Shown here: one piece after another, positions 1 to 10,700 of the stretch
Numbering within the stretch: position 1 is the stretch's first letter
Layout: each line of letters begins with the position of its first letter
NCBI GenBank assembly: GCA_029747585.1
Contig: JAPEVF010000167.1
Location: forward strand, 1-64,000
DNA length: 64,000 bases
From: Pleurotus djamor
Lineage: Eukaryota > Basidiomycota > Agaricomycetes > Agaricales > Pleurotaceae
Reading direction: 5' to 3'
Made by a program: the position numbers and the translations under genes
The notes under the pieces: model-generated
What the model saw: only the letters and a program-made list of their open reading frames with translations
Told to the model about the DNA's origin: nothing
Databases searched by the model: none

Positions 1-632
1 AAACTAAAATATACATACTCTAGATACATGCTAAAGGTAGAGAATATCCCTAGTAACCAAGGCCAACAGGTGTCTGTAGCGTGCGCTACAGGCTGCGAAA
101 GAATTACTAGGGAAATCGGGTGCGAAAAAAAAAAATTCGGGCGCTCGCGCCTTATGTTCTGCAATTAGCTGTAACGATCGACCAACAACGACGTTGACTC
201 AACTACAGCGACGAAGAACCTGCAAGTTAAACTGTTAACAGGCGAACACGAACGAGCTCCACTTACACAACAGCAAGTTCACCAAGGAAATTTAATTCCA
301 CATCCTACAGTCAGAGTAAAAGTACTAACCACCCAGATCAAGACTTGCCCACAGAAACCAGGTGACCAGGAAATGTTCTGGGTTGGACTTCACATTGCGA
401 TGAGGGAGGCATGAAAAACTATTATTGCGTTGCAAGGAATTTATGGTAGTGTCTATGTCTATTGGAGGTTGAAGCAGGTGCATTGGATGTAGAGCATGAG
501 GGGAGCATGGAATGATGGCAGCATGGTAATTAGCGAGCTGTAGATGTGAGGGAGTATGCAATGGGACGAGACAAAACGAAGACCGAGACGTGGAAAGGCA
601 TGATGATGTAAGCAACGATGACGTAATGGTAA
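1..632. other. Left flank of KDZ element, no gene seen
   Basis: I see no credible coding sequence here. The stretch holds an 18-bp hairpin at 74-91 (7-bp stem CTGTAGC/GCTACAG, loop GTGC), bracketed by CCCTAGTAA near 48 and its reverse complement TTACTAGGG near 105. An A-run lies at about 126-135. One subterminal repeat unit follows at about 165-305 and is listed separately. If this is a transposon end, the true terminus lies within about the first 160 bases or just outside the window; I could not find a matching terminal inverted repeat at the other end. Confidence 0.45.
165..305 (-). repeat. Inverted subterminal repeat unit (left)
   Basis: Read on the minus strand, this segment matches the 140-bp units at 11.5-12.7k. 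It carries the same ordered landmarks: a CTCGTTCGTGTTCG block, then CTGTTAACAGTTTAACTTGCAG, then TTGAGTCAACGTCGTTGTTGG, then TCGTTAC. The opposite orientation of the left and right copies is what places genes A, B and the transposase inside one element. Only one clear unit is visible on this side. Confidence 0.7.
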
Positions 633-1327
633 CTAGCGCGAGCGAGGCTTCTTCTGCGAAGAGCGGGGAGGGCGAGGTGGAGGGCAAGGGAAACAGAGCA
701 GCTCGTTCATGACATAAAGGACATCGTTGATAAGGGAATTGAAATCGTTACGGAGGAGCCGGTCCGGCCATGCCTTCATCCACCAAGCTAGACAGGCAAG
801 AACGCCATAGAAACCATTTTGAGAGCCTTGCATAAGGGACGACCAATCATCTTGATCGAGGTCTGACCCACTGAGCAGTTGGTCGCAGCTGAATTGGTTG
901 ATCGTGGGAGGGACACGTAGGTCAGGCTGGAGAACGATCCACCATTCGTAGAGAGACTCGCGGAGAAGTCGCATCGCAGCGGAATCGAGGGACTTGATGG
1001 CTGTGGGCCTACCCTTTCGCATCCACGCGCTGAGTTCCCAAGGGCGCTTGGCGGTAGTGAACTAGATGTCGCATTAGTATGTGAACACTCAAGATGGAAG
1101 AATGGGCATCACATACCTGTCCTTGGACATTAACAAGATGCCGCTCAAGATGGATGAAGGTCACGATGACCTCGGACCACAAAGGATGCCCCTCGTAGCA
1201 GGTGAGATACATGACTGCTTTGTAGACCCAGTCCTTTCGGTCCAACCCCTCTATCAGCTCCTCTAACAACGCAGGGTAATTGCCAGGATCCAATGCTTGG
1301 CTCGCAATCAAGGTCTGCTGCGATAAG

Positions 1328-1359
<32 letters not shown>

Positions 1360-2634
1360 CTGTTCGTGCTCTAGCAGCCCTCTCTCCAGCTGCTGCGTAA
1401 GAGTCGGGTTGTTGGTCGCGATATCCGGATCAACTTCCATATCAGAATCGATCTCGGTGACAGCACGCCTTGGTGGCTGAGGAGCCGTACGCATCACGAT
1501 ACGTGGGTCGATAGTTGTAGGGGGACTACGCCTGGCAACCCGCTTTGGCGGAGGAGGGGGGGATGGAGAAGGAGGTGCGGATGGAGGCTCGGATTCTGGT
1601 GGAGGTCGAGCACGTTCCTTTCCTTTGCGTCGTTGGGGTGGAGGAGATGGAGATGGAGGCGAAGGCGAAGGCGAAGGCGGAGCATGCTCCTTTCCCTTGC
1701 GTCATTGGGATGGAGGAGATGGAGATGGAGATGGAGACGGAGATGGGACACGTTTCTCCTGCCGACGCCGTTTAGCGGGAGGTGATGGAGAGGAGTCAGA
1801 GCGAGGCCGGGTTTGAGCTTGATGGGTTGAGCGTGAACTAGAACGAGAGCAAGAGAAAGAACGGGAACGAGAACGGGAACGGGAACGGGAACGGGAACGG
1901 GAACGAGGACGGCGTATAACCGACCTCGACGCGGAAGCCGAGGATGATGAGGAGGACTTTCTTTGAATGGGACCAGGGAGAACGTAGTTGCGCTTGTCCT
2001 TAGTACCTGGTAGACTGGCGTCTGCTCGGACTAACGTAGCTGTTGAACAAGTTGATGAGAAAGCAAGGAAGTAGAACGTATGGATGACTCACGAAAAACC
2101 GAATTCCCAAACGGCAGCAATAAATCCGACATCGTCTGCTTGATCTCCGGGAACATGGTGACAATGTTTTGGTTGTCGCTACTGCTTGAAGTGCCGTAGT
2201 GTCCACTAAATCGTGAAGCAAAGTCAGTACCAACAATAAGAAGAAGGGTGGTGGATGCTCACAAAACGACGGAGAGATTCCCTCCCTCCTTAGGCTCTGG
2301 TCCGACCAGCGAGAAGAAGCCAACGAAGCCTGTCTCCGCTGATATCTGCTCGAGCGCAGCGTGGACGGTGGCGGGAAGGAGGTTGATGCGCCTGAAGAAG
2401 AGGCAACGGTAAGAGAGGATTAGGAATTCCCACACTGACAGATCACAAGACTCACTTTTGTCGCACACGTGCCAAGTCACGCCGAGCCCTTTCCTCCGCG
2501 TCGATCTCCTCCTCCTCCTCGTCCTCATCTTCGGCGCGTAGGGCGTTGATATACTCTTCCTCAATATACGCAAAAACCTCCTCCCGCACCTCCTTGGACT
2601 CCTTCCCCCACATTTCGGCGGTAATCTTGTTCTT

Positions 2635-2641
2635 GAACTTC
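2635..2641 (+). repeat. Target-site duplication (left)
   Basis: GAACTTC immediately precedes the left end of the foldback element and is repeated at 5694-5700. Deleting the element with one copy joins codons ...Pro-Pro-Leu-Lys-Phe to Lys-Asn-Lys-Ile-Thr of gene A in frame. Confidence 0.85.
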
Positions 2642-3690
2642 CAGTAATACTGGATGGAATAGTTACTTTAAACCACAAAAGTGCAAAAAACGTAGTCGTT
2701 TTAAGCCATGTACTCATGGAAATGCTTAAAGTCACTCTAAAACAACTAAAAACAGAGTATGACTGTAAAACCACGGAATTGTTAATAGTAACTATGAGCC
2801 TTTGAATATATAGTTACTGGGAGCCCTAAATAGACCATTTACTGACAGTTACTATGAGGTACCNAAATCTCTGTAGTTACATTTAACAGATTCTTTTATA
2901 GTTACTTTAAGCAAGGTTTCAACCTGACAGAATCTTGCAGTAACTTTTTAAGGCATTTATTTACAGGTACTTTTAGCCATGTAAGTATTTATAGTAGCTG
3001 TGAATGCAGGTGCTTAAAGTCACTTTAAAGCATCAGCATGCTTAGAGTAACTGTGACATTAAAGAAACCAACCTCAGATGCTATTACTTCAAAGTCACTT
3101 TAAAGGCTTATTGGTTTAAAGTAACNTTTGAATATGTATTTGTCCGGTTTTGTTGCACCTGCTTAAAGTAACTTTAGACCAAGAAATGCTTACAGTGACT
3201 TTTTCCTTATAATACCTGTGATTTCACAGTTACTTTTAAGCAGGAACTTCCTTATAGTAATTTTAAGGCAACTATCAATATTGTTACCTTAAAGTGACTA
3301 TCAGTTCTTCCTTGCTTATAGTTACTCTAAAGATGTGTGTATCCGGGTTTTCTACACTTGCTTAAAGTAACTTTAAACCAAGAAATGCATAAAGTAACTA
3401 TCTACTTATAGTAGCTACTTTATTTGCAGTTGCTTTAAACCAGGAAAAAACTTTGCAGTTACTATGGCAGTATAGAAGGCTACTCCAAGAGTTACCACTT
3501 AAAAGTGACTATAAAGCTTTGTTTGTTTAAAGTTACTTTAAAGGCATACTTGTCCGGGTTTTTCTGCTTGCTTAAAGTTACTCTAAGCTAAGAAAGGCTT
3601 ACAGTAACTATCTCCTAGTAAGACTGGCTGCTTTCATAGCTACTTTGGATTGCAGAAATGCTAATAGTCACTTTAAACATATATATTTTC
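2642..3690 (+). repeat. Left inverted arm of foldback element
   Basis: The arm consists of dozens of variants of a short motif close to AGTAACTTTAAG (or its complement CTTAAAGTTACT), spaced about 25-50 bp apart and separated by unrelated spacers. Its outer 300 bases pair nearly base for base with the outer end of the right arm; pairing becomes looser inward. Such arrays are typical of transposase-binding sites in foldback elements, which here is an inference. Isolated ambiguous bases occur within it. Confidence 0.8.
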
Positions 3691-4624
3691 AGTGTGGGAA
3701 AATTTCCATTGATCCTGGGAAAAATTCCCAGTAACCACAGGAGACACCTAATAAATGGGAGAAATTGAAAAAGCATNAAAAAGTGCACCAAAACCTAGCA
3801 TTGGACTATTATAATAGTGAGATTTGTATTATTTCAATCCACTCATGCTTTTCCTTACTCTTTATCCTTGTATCTATCAGTTTTGCATACTTGATGTCAG
3901 TCCATCATGGATTCATTGGGTACTTTAGACAAGAATGATACTGCTAGAAAGAATGGAAATGTGGCTCTCAGTGCTTTTCCAATGTTCAATCATAGAGGGA
4001 TGCTATCTGAACCTTATTCTTGTATACTCTTCATTTCAACAATCTTGCTCATGGCTTTTAGTTAAGCACCAAAATACTGTTAATGGAGTGACATCTTTAG
4101 TCCAGAGTAGTGCTAAACCAGAGAAGTGTACACAAGAATGGTAGCTAATATGCAGAAGAACCTCAATGATTGGAATCACTCTTGAAGCTATTTCAAATCT
4201 AGTAGACATGTGTGTTGCCTGGATTGTAATGACATCCTCACTAATGCAACTACTGAGTAGGCATATCCATGATGGATATTACCAGTAGGTTAAAGAAGAT
4301 CTGAACAGCATAGATTCATATAGAGTAAATCCAGCTTTGCCCAACACTTTGATAACCTCTGAGTAATTTGCATTCACTCAAAGACCATCAATTCATTAAC
4401 CTAGTGTTTGAGCTATTCTTACTCATCCAATGTTTTGATCTAATGCAAGCAGACCAATTGATAAGAGTGGGGTGAACACAGAAATGCTACATTTTGCTGC
4501 ACATTTTGATTATTTTCTAGTTTCCCATAGTCAAGAATTGTATTCTGCACTGTTAGAAGTACTGATTTCATTTCATTTACAGTTGTTTGTACATTCCCCT
4601 AATTGTGCTTTTTTCAAATTTGGT
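3691..4624. other. AT-rich centre of foldback element
   Basis: This unique AT-rich segment lies between the two arms. A 53-codon open stretch starts at the ATG near 3908 (Met-Asp-Ser-Leu-Gly-Thr-Leu...) and two other frames of 66-69 codons are open, but none resembles a transposase or any family I recognise. I regard it as non-coding or a remnant. Confidence 0.5.
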
Positions 4625-5693
4625 AATAGTAACTTTAAGCCAGCTAAAATTTTAAGCACAAAGCAAGAATAAGGATTTGATTGAATTATAGTAACTGTGA
4701 AATCACTAAATACTGTAAGCCAAAAGTTACTATAAGTATTTCCTACTTTAAAGTCACTTTAAGCATGCAGAAAAACCCGGAGAAGTATGGCTTTAAAGTG
4801 ACTACAAGCAAGCAAAGCTTTATAGTGACTTTTAAGTAAGAATCATTGGAGTAGCCTTTTATACTTCTATAGTAACTGTAAAAAATTTCCTAGTTTAAAG
4901 TAACTGCAAATGAAGTGGCTACTATAGGTAGATAGTTACCATGAATTTAGCTGGGCTTAAAGTTACTTTTAACAAGTGCACAAACACCGGAAATGCACAT
5001 TTAAAGTGACTATAAGCAAGCAATACTTTATAGTAACTTTAAGTACTAGCATTTGGAATAGGCTTATATACAGTTATAGTGACTCCAAGAATTTTCCTAC
5101 TTTAAAGTAACTGTGAAAGAATAAATATTATCAGCAGAAAGTTACTATAAGAACATGTTGGCTTAAAGTTACTTTAAAAATAGGCAAAAAACCGGACAAA
5201 TACATGTTCAGCGTCACTTTAAGCAAACAAGGCTTTATAGTGACTTTGAAGTAATAGCATCTGAGGTTGGCTTCTTCAATGTCATAGTTACTCTAAGCAT
5301 GCTGATGCTTTAAAGTTACTTTAAGCACCTGCATTCCCAGCTACTATGTATACTTACATAGCTTACAGTAACTGTAAGTAAGTAGCTTTAAAGCTACTAT
5401 AAGATTCTGCTAGGTTAAAACCTTGCTTAAAGTAACTATAAAAAAATCTATTAAAAGTGACTACAGAGATTTTGGTACCTTACAGTAACTGCCAGTAAAT
5501 GGTCTGTTTAGGGCTCCCAGTAACTATATATTCAAAGGCTCATAGTCACTATCAACAATTCTGTGGTTTACAGTCATACTCTGTTTTGAGTTGTTTACAG
5601 TGACTTTAAGCATTTCCATGAGTACATGGCTTAAAACGACTACGTTTTTTGCACTTTTGTGGTTTAAAGTAACTATTCCATCCAGTATTACTG
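4625..5693 (-). repeat. Right inverted arm of foldback element
   Basis: This is the reverse complement of the left arm in overall layout, with the same AGTAACTTTAA-type motif repeated every 25-50 bp. The outer block from about 5380 to 5693 mirrors 2642-2960 closely, including the GGGCTCCCAGTAACTATATA stretch. Small substitutions between arms show they have aged since they were identical. Confidence 0.8.
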
Positions 5694-5700
5694 GAACTTC
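5694..5700 (+). repeat. Target-site duplication (right)
   Basis: GAACTTC, the partner of the copy at 2635-2641. The first codons inside the element on the gene A strand read CAG TAA, so the insertion stops translation at once. Confidence 0.85.
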
Positions 5701-6496
5701 AGCGGCGGATCTGGATGTTCTGGATCATACTCCTCCTCTACCCTCCACCGCTCAGCAACCACACTTGCAACCTTTTTCCGATAGTACAAGGCACTGTAGG
5801 CGTGCTGCCCTGTTAGCCGACGCTTCTTCTTGCCATCGAGTTTCAAGACACGTTGCGTCGGTTTCGGCTGAGTCCCACTCTGCCCCCCATTNCGACGATG
5901 AGCCTGCCGCAGCTTCTTCACCACCGGATATGGTGCGCTTGTGGTTAGGGAACCATTGCTTCACTCGCTGCGTATAATTCATCATGAGCAGGCTAATCCG
6001 TTCAGGCTGAACCAATCCACTTACCTCATTCAACAGCTTCTTTGACTTAGGCGACAGCTCAACATCTTTCCTGAACGCGAACCGGAAATCGCGTTGGGTC
6101 TCGGTCCAGAATTTCCCCAGATTGGAGGAGCCGGGAAGCTGTTGGAGTAGGTTGTATGTCTTCATCTTCTTGACAAGCCAGACACGTTCGTCTTCGGTCG
6201 TCCACTCCTTCCCACCTCGCCGCCGTTTAGCAGGCAGGTCTCTACTCTTGGGCTGATCACGAGCCATGATTGGTGCCGTGAAGTGGGTCGATTACGTGCG
6301 GGTGTTCTGATGTCAATGGATAACGATATCGGCAAAGTGTTGGATGAAGGAGATGAGTTCTTGCAGGCTGTTTCACCTACGTTATTATACGACACCACCA
6401 ATGTCAACCTTTGAACAGCAGGTGATGATCATCGGGAGGGAAATCTGAAGTCAACTGTATAAAAGCGGCGACCTTCCTACTGAGAGCACCAGGGAA

Positions 6497-7459
6497 ATGG
6501 CCCACGAAGATTACAGTCCGTCTATTTTTTTTTTCATTTTCTTGTCAACAATATTGATCACACCTTCTCAAACGTACAGATCCTGACCCCGACGGTGGCC
6601 AAGACCACTCCATCCCTCTGTACATCCTCCGCACCGAATATCGCCTTGATCTCCACATTCCCCCCAGCAACGTTCGACACACCATCTCCATCGTCACTCA
6701 CAGCGACGGCCAAGGAACCACTATCCATCTGAGGCGAGGAGACGGCCCCATCCCTCCTCCACCAGGTCCTGTCGTCGCATCACTTGATACTCCAAACGAT
6801 TGTTCCTCCCGCCCACAATGCCCAGAACAGGGTCCTTCCCCTTCTCCCGTCACACCGGCACGCGCTCCCCGAACACCCGTCTCTGGCACCAAGGGCAAGT
6901 CCAGGGCACACTTTAGTGAGCCCCTCTTTGTGGAGAACGATTGTGGTAATACTTCTTGCCGAACGCCCGGGTCCACGTTCGACACTGCTCGCGTCAATGG
7001 TTCTGCCAACGATACCTTGTCTCAGCGCCCAGCCATCCGTCAGCCAACACCCTCGACACCCTCAACAAGCAGGTCTACTCCCAGCCGTCAACGAGTCAAC
7101 GTCCCATATGTACCGTTTCATCTCCGTATCAGTCCCGATGAACGTCAGTTTGAGGATTCCTTCAACGTGCCTGCGGAACTTCGTGAACGGTATCCACCCA
7201 CTGTTGCGCTTAGGGATGACATGCACTGGTACGTCATAATTCGTGGTCGCGAAATTGGTATTTTCTACGATCGTTGGTATGTTCCCTTCTTTCACATTGG
7301 TTGTGATATTTATATTGATCGTTCACTTGCAGGGCCTATGTTTCTGCTGTTAGAGGTCCATCCGGCTTCCTCAGGCGTGCGGAGAGCTACGAAGAAGCCC
7401 TTGCCATCTATGAGGATGCGGAGGAAGACCAAGGACCCCTTCGTCCAAGTAGCTCTTAG
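6497..7459 (+). CDS. Gene B: viroplasmin / RNase H1 N-terminal-like protein
   Basis: There are three exons, 6497-6515, 6580-7276 and 7333-7459, giving about 280 aa. The first donor (GTCCGT) is non-consensus, but it joins ATGGCCCACGAAGATTACA in frame to exon 2; the start is therefore less sure than the rest. Residues 1-200 are Pro/Ser/Thr-rich and probably disordered. The C-terminal 60 residues contain HWYVIIRGREIGIFYDRW, then VRGPSGFLRRAESYEEALAI. This matches the caulimovirus-viroplasmin / RNase H1 N-terminal fold, a small nucleic-acid-binding domain (WYVV..GR..GIF..W...V.G..G..f....t.eeA). No RNase H catalytic domain follows. It is divergent from gene A (230 bp apart) and lies 320 bp upstream of the transposase on the same strand, so a DNA- or hybrid-binding helper role is plausible but unproven. 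Confidence 0.75.
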
Positions 7460-7777
7460 GTTGTTATGTCGTAGTCGCTGCTATCACCCATCGGACTTTT
7501 CTCGCGTACCTTTCTTGTTTTGTTTCAATGTCATGACCGTCACGATTTTCAGTCTACTCAGTCTGTGTGAGATTTCGTGCACATGTTGGTACTCTCGGTA
7601 CACTCAGACAGGTAAAATATACAGAGCGACAAACATATTTGTCAGTGAATATTGATGTACAAACAAATGCTGAGTACAATGGGCAAACCGTGTTATTGTT
7701 CGTGTCGACTTATTAGCGGCACGGTGAGCGTTGCCTAGATGAAAACTTACTAGCTTCAATTTGCCTACCTCTGAAAT
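7460..7777. other. Intergenic between gene B and the transposase
   Basis: I see no gene here. The stretch is moderately AT-rich and should contain the 3' end of gene B and the promoter of the transposase. No clear TATA box or poly(A) signal was identified. Confidence 0.4.
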
Positions 7778-10700
7778 ATGCGAATATCCTCCACCGAAGC
7801 AAGTGGATCTGGGTCCCAACGACAACGACGAAATGCAAAGGAACAAGTCTACGGCTCCATTACACGGTCTGCGCACAAGCGACAAAACAGTGGCTCCAGT
7901 ACCAAGGATTCACCTCCAAAGAAGCGTACTCATATACTTCATGAGGCATTCTCTCTACCCAACGGGAGGGTACATATTGAACGAACCTGCCAGACAACAA
8001 CGACGGTTGAGGATTTAGGGGTCGAACAACAGGAGGCAGCGTCTAATGAGCCTGCTGACTCATCCTCTGCCAGCACGTTAGACGCTTTCCAGCCTGAGTC
8101 CGACCGCCTTGCTGCCACCCAGGCTGTGGAGGTAACTTTCCCGTCTTCAGCATTACTCATTACTCTTCTAAACTCATTCAACAGGAAGGGAGGGAGGTGG
8201 AGGAGGAAGAGGACACAGAGGATCTCATCTCGCCGCCCCTACAGCAGTGGGCCGACACCTTCCGTGACACCTTCATCGATGAATTCCTGCGCCTTGAAGG
8301 CCGAGGTGGCTTTTCTTCCTGTTCGACACCACACGCAGAGGAGGAAGAGGGACTTTACCGCTGTCAAGACTGCTCGACCTCCCACCTTTACTGCTTGGAC
8401 TGTATACTAGTTCGTCATAGAGAGCTTCCCCTCCATCGGATTCAGGTGCGTTATCTGTAGTTCTGTATCATTAACTCTGAAGCTTACGACGTGTCTTCAG
8501 ATATGGGAGGAGGGTCATTTCGCCAAGAAGTCGCTGTCCAGCCTAGGGTTAATTGTGCAACTTGGACATGGTGGAGGGGAATGCCCCCTTCCCTCCGAAA
8601 CCCGGAAGGATTTCTGTGTTGTCGACACCTCAGGTCATCACCTCATCAACCTCCGTTTCTGTGACTGCGACTGCGTCGAAGAGTATGTCCAGCTCCTGCG
8701 CGCACGTTGGTACCCCGCCTCTACCTCACGGCCTCGCACCGCCTTCACGTTTGACTGCCTCAACACATTCCACTTACTCACCCTGCAAGGAAAACTCTCC
8801 GCATACGACTACTGTCTTTCACTCGAACGCAAGACCGACAATGCCGATCTCCATGAGGTCATGCCTCGCTACGACCAATTTCTACCCGTTATTCGTCAAT
8901 ACCGCCATCTTCGGGCTATCAAACGCAGTGGGATGGGGCACGAACCTGAGGGTGTCGCGGCGACCCCTCCTGGAGCTTTGGCCGTTGATTGCCCCGCCTG
9001 TCCGCACCCATCTATTAACCTTCCGCTCAACTGGAAGACTTTGCCGGCGTCCATTCGGTGCGTTCTCATGCTTGTTCTCTTCATCATGTCACTGACCATT
9101 ATTTGTAGCTGGATATATAACCTTCGTCTGACCATTGATGCAAACTTTCGCTTGAAGAACCGTGACCGCAATCTAGGTCGCGATAAACCACTTGGAGATG
9201 GCTGGGGTCACTGGGTGCCTAACGAGCCGTATATGGAATATGTAGCTGCTCATGGAAAAGAAGTCGAGGTGACGTATATTCCGTCTATGTTATTCAGCAG
9301 CTTTTACTGACCCGGTCATCAAACAGCCTAATCTCTGTGACTCAGAGCTACGGGCTGTTGACCATGCGAACAGCAAGTCAGCAACAGGCTACGCGGCAAC
9401 CGGGGTTGTCGCCGTTCTTTGTGCACGCCACGGATTAGTACGTCGAAACGGCCTCGGTAGCCTCCAAAAGGGAGAACGGTATGTCCTCATGTTGCCCCTC
9501 GTAGACCTTACCTTGTTGACATGACCGTCTAGCTACGCGAATTCTGACTTTGTTGTCCACTTCACTCTCAAGGACCAGGAGTTTTCCCACCTCGTCATTT
9601 CATATGACATCGCTTGTCAGTACTCCCGCAACTTTGCCACCCGCAATCGTGACTTTCCCTCCGACCTTCGTCTTCGCCGTGGCGCCATCAACGCTATCTC
9701 ATATGTTGTCCCAAAGTTTCATCTCTACGCACATGGTCAAGCTTGTCAAGCCAAGTTTAATTTAAACTATATCCTCTGGTCCGCCGAAACAGATGGCGAG
9801 GACCCCGAACGGTGGTGGTCGCATATCAACCCCGTGAGTATGAGCACAAAGATTATGGGTCCAGGATCTCGTGTTGATACAATCGACGATCATGCCACTG
9901 CGTGGAATTGGCGTAAAATTGTCCATATGGGTACGTCGTTGTTTTTTTTTTCAGCCATATACCTCTCTTATATCTTTGCTCCAGACAGGTCATTGCTAGA
10001 GAGGCTCCAGACAGCCGTCAAGATGAAAGCCCGTCACGTTGCCTTACATGCAGAATATACAGAGACGTTCGCCGCGGAACGCGTTGCGACATGGCGTCAA
10101 GCATTGAGCGCCTGGGAGAGGGACTCGACAAAGCCGAATCCCTTCGTGGACAAGGACGGTGGTAAGCCCTTTGCCTCGTTGTCATGTACAGGCGTTGATT
10201 GACTGTTTCTAGTGTCAACGATGGCTGCAATCCGACTCGAGTTAGCCAATGAAGATTCCCATGCCCTCGAAGCGGCTCCGGACGGGGACAATGAATTTCT
10301 GTATAAAGGATTGGAGCTCGAGGAGTCCCAGTACGTCTACTATATCTTTTATCAATGTATTGCCATCTCAACTTTCCTCTCCCTTACTTGTAGACGAATA
10401 CTTCGTTTTCACAAAGACAAGACGGTACTGCAGGCTGCCGAACTTCAAGAGAAGCGCAACACACTCTGTCGTCAAATCATGGCGTGGCGTGAAGAGCAGC
10501 GTGAACACATGCCGTCGATCGGCGTCAGCGACCGCTCCATCCCTTCTACCAACCCAGAGCTCATCCCACTCCGTCTCCCATCAAGTGTCCCCCCTTCCTC
10601 TCTCCTCAAGTCTCTGCGCAAGAAAGAGAAACGACTCCGGCTCGCCCAAGTCCATGACTCACTACTAGAACTCCGTCGTCTTCTTCGCATCACCGCAGGC

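Larger units (their letters stand above)
2642..5693. mobile_element. AT-rich foldback-type transposon
   Basis: The ends are CAGTAATACTGGATGG... and its exact reverse complement ...CCATCCAGTATTACTG. They are flanked by the direct repeat GAACTTC at 2635-2641 and 5694-5700. Because the terminal 11 bp are themselves nearly palindromic, a 5-bp duplication with ends one base further out is also possible. Two inverted arms of about 1 kb surround an AT-rich centre. No transposase is recognisable, so it is probably non-autonomous. The superfamily is unclear: the CAG start recalls hAT elements, but those make 8-bp duplications. Its base composition is far more AT-rich than its surroundings. Confidence 0.85.
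633..6267 (-). pseudogene. Gene A: Agaricomycete hypothetical, insertion-disrupted
   Basis: Read right to left the exons are 6267-5694, then (after a transposon insertion) 2634-2456, 2391-2263, 2205-2093, 2039-1117 and 1046-633, with clean GT..AG introns and matching phases. The start is ATG at 6267. The N-terminus (about residues 15-90) has a WTTEDE..FW pattern resembling Myb/SANT-like helices, which is only a weak match. The middle has an (RS)n tract from a hexamer repeat (about 1862-1905), a duplicated Pro-Ser block, and an EHEHEH tract (about 1328-1365). The C-terminus resembles tails common in Agaricomycete hypothetical proteins (WWIVLQP...DWSSL...NGFYGVL). Three lesions are visible: the 3.05-kb insertion; TGA at 1702-1704 where the duplicated block has CGA; and one surplus base near the ambiguous base 5892 beside a G-run. 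Without them the product would be about 775 aa. Function is unknown; being carried in a transposon suggests an element-encoded accessory protein. Confidence 0.7.

Noticed and set aside
74..91. Hairpin as the left terminal inverted repeat of the KDZ element
   Set aside because: No matching sequence was found at the right side near 12.7k, so I cannot use it as a terminus.
1280..1480. Plus-strand frame with a Cys-Ser repeat
   Set aside because: It is the complement of the EHEHEH hexamer tract of gene A, a simple-repeat shadow.
1494..1751. Leu/His/Arg-rich frame in gene A
   Set aside because: An alternate frame of the Pro-Ser repeat exon; the spliced frame fixed by flanking introns is the Pro-Ser one.
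3908..4144. Small genes in the centre of the foldback element
   Set aside because: The open stretches of 53-69 codons have no homology, no intron pattern and an AT-rich composition that yields such frames by chance or from remnants.
2642..5693. CRISPR-like array of short repeats with spacers
   Set aside because: The organism is a eukaryote, the motif is degenerate, spacing is irregular, the copies occur in both orientations, and they form two inverted arms of a transposon.
10331..10393. Continuous translation across 10212-11057 without an intron
   Set aside because: The 63-bp stretch has GTACGT and TTGTAG ends and encodes a hydrophobic run not seen in KDZ proteins; removing it keeps frame, so it is an intron.
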